From the NCBI GenBank assembly GCA_017885385.1, contig JAFNGF010000345.1, positions 1 to 5,980 on the forward strand: 5,980 bases of DNA, read 5' to 3'. A model generated the notes under the pieces. The model did no database searches and had not been told where the DNA came from. It saw nothing but the letters and a program-made list of their open reading frames with translations. A program made the position numbers and the translations under genes. The stretch comes from Planctomycetota bacterium. GTDB lineage: Bacteria; Planctomycetota; Phycisphaerae; Sedimentisphaerales; Anaerobacaceae. Every line of letters starts with the position of its first letter. Positions within the stretch are counted from its first letter, which is position 1. This document shows, piece by piece, positions 5,823 through 5,980 of the stretch.

Positions 5823-5980
5823 TCAAGTCTTGAGTTTCTCCAATATCTGTTTTACAGCTGCGTTTTCATTCAAACCAGCAAGTTTATCTTCCTGGTCCGG
5901 TTGTAGCGCACTGCCGAGCCTTCGGAAAAATTCGTTTTTCTCTGCCACACTCTTGAAATTTCTCTTAGCCCATTCGCTGG
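5823..5980 (-). CDS. C-terminal fragment of an unidentified gene, 5' end outside window
   Basis: An open frame enters from the right edge and ends at TGA (5825-5823), giving 51 residues: it begins SEWAKRNFKSVAEKNEFF, contains RRLGSALQPDQEDKLAGL and ends KQILEKLKT. The stretch is charged and looks helical, with no membrane segment and no motif I recognise. It stops 18 bases before the dehydrogenase ATG on the same strand, the spacing expected for the preceding gene of the operon. By context it could be a rhamnulose-1-phosphate aldolase, a kinase or another sugar enzyme, but nothing in these residues identifies it. The frame is supported by absence of stops over the 51 codons and by its position; it is too short for a firm call. 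Confidence 0.6.
   Translation of the reverse strand, partial: SEWAKRNFKSVAEKNEFFRRLGSALQPDQEDKLAGLNENAAVKQILEKLKT

Overview
The window reads as part of one minus-strand sugar-utilisation operon with almost no non-coding DNA. In transcription order (right to left) it holds: the last 51 codons of an unidentified gene (5823-5980), a YggP/SorE-type zinc-dependent MDR dehydrogenase (4140-5804), a secreted DUF2961/GH172-type glycoside hydrolase (2944-4125), L-rhamnose isomerase RhaA (1609-2880), and an NCS1/CodB-like permease that runs off the left edge (1-1576). The gaps between them are 18, 14, 63 and 32 bases, so the genes are probably co-transcribed. The promoter must lie to the right of the window and the operon end to the left.

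The one assignment made with near certainty is RhaA, which aligns along its whole length with the enterobacterial enzyme as I remember it and keeps all three metal ligands. It makes L-rhamnose catabolism the likely theme: a secreted hydrolase would release a sugar outside the cytoplasm, the permease would import it, RhaA would convert L-rhamnose to L-rhamnulose, and the dehydrogenase would act on a keto- or aldehyde intermediate or a related polyol. No rhamnulokinase, rhamnulose-1-phosphate aldolase or regulator is visible, although the truncated gene at the right edge could be one of the missing steps. Only the rhaA step is firm; the rest is inferred from position.

The organism is probably an uncultured member of the Planctomycetota (Phycisphaerae/Sedimentisphaerales-like) or another PVC-group bacterium. 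This rests on intermediate GC, a secreted DUF2961 protein in a sugar operon, and two repeat types I associate with such genomes: a 7-bp AAATTTG array translated in frame inside the dehydrogenase, and a GTAGGGTGGGC...GCCCACC palindrome lying on the stop codon of the hydrolase. This taxonomic call is an inference, not a demonstration.

The strongest unusual points are the dehydrogenase architecture (a second, degenerate Rossmann-like unit placed before the intact one, with the heptamer array where the first glycine-rich loop should be), the REP-like palindrome that supplies a stop codon, and the pairing of a GH172-type hydrolase and an NCS1-type transporter with rhamnose isomerase. I see no RNA genes, CRISPR arrays, insertion sequences or convincing intrinsic terminators.
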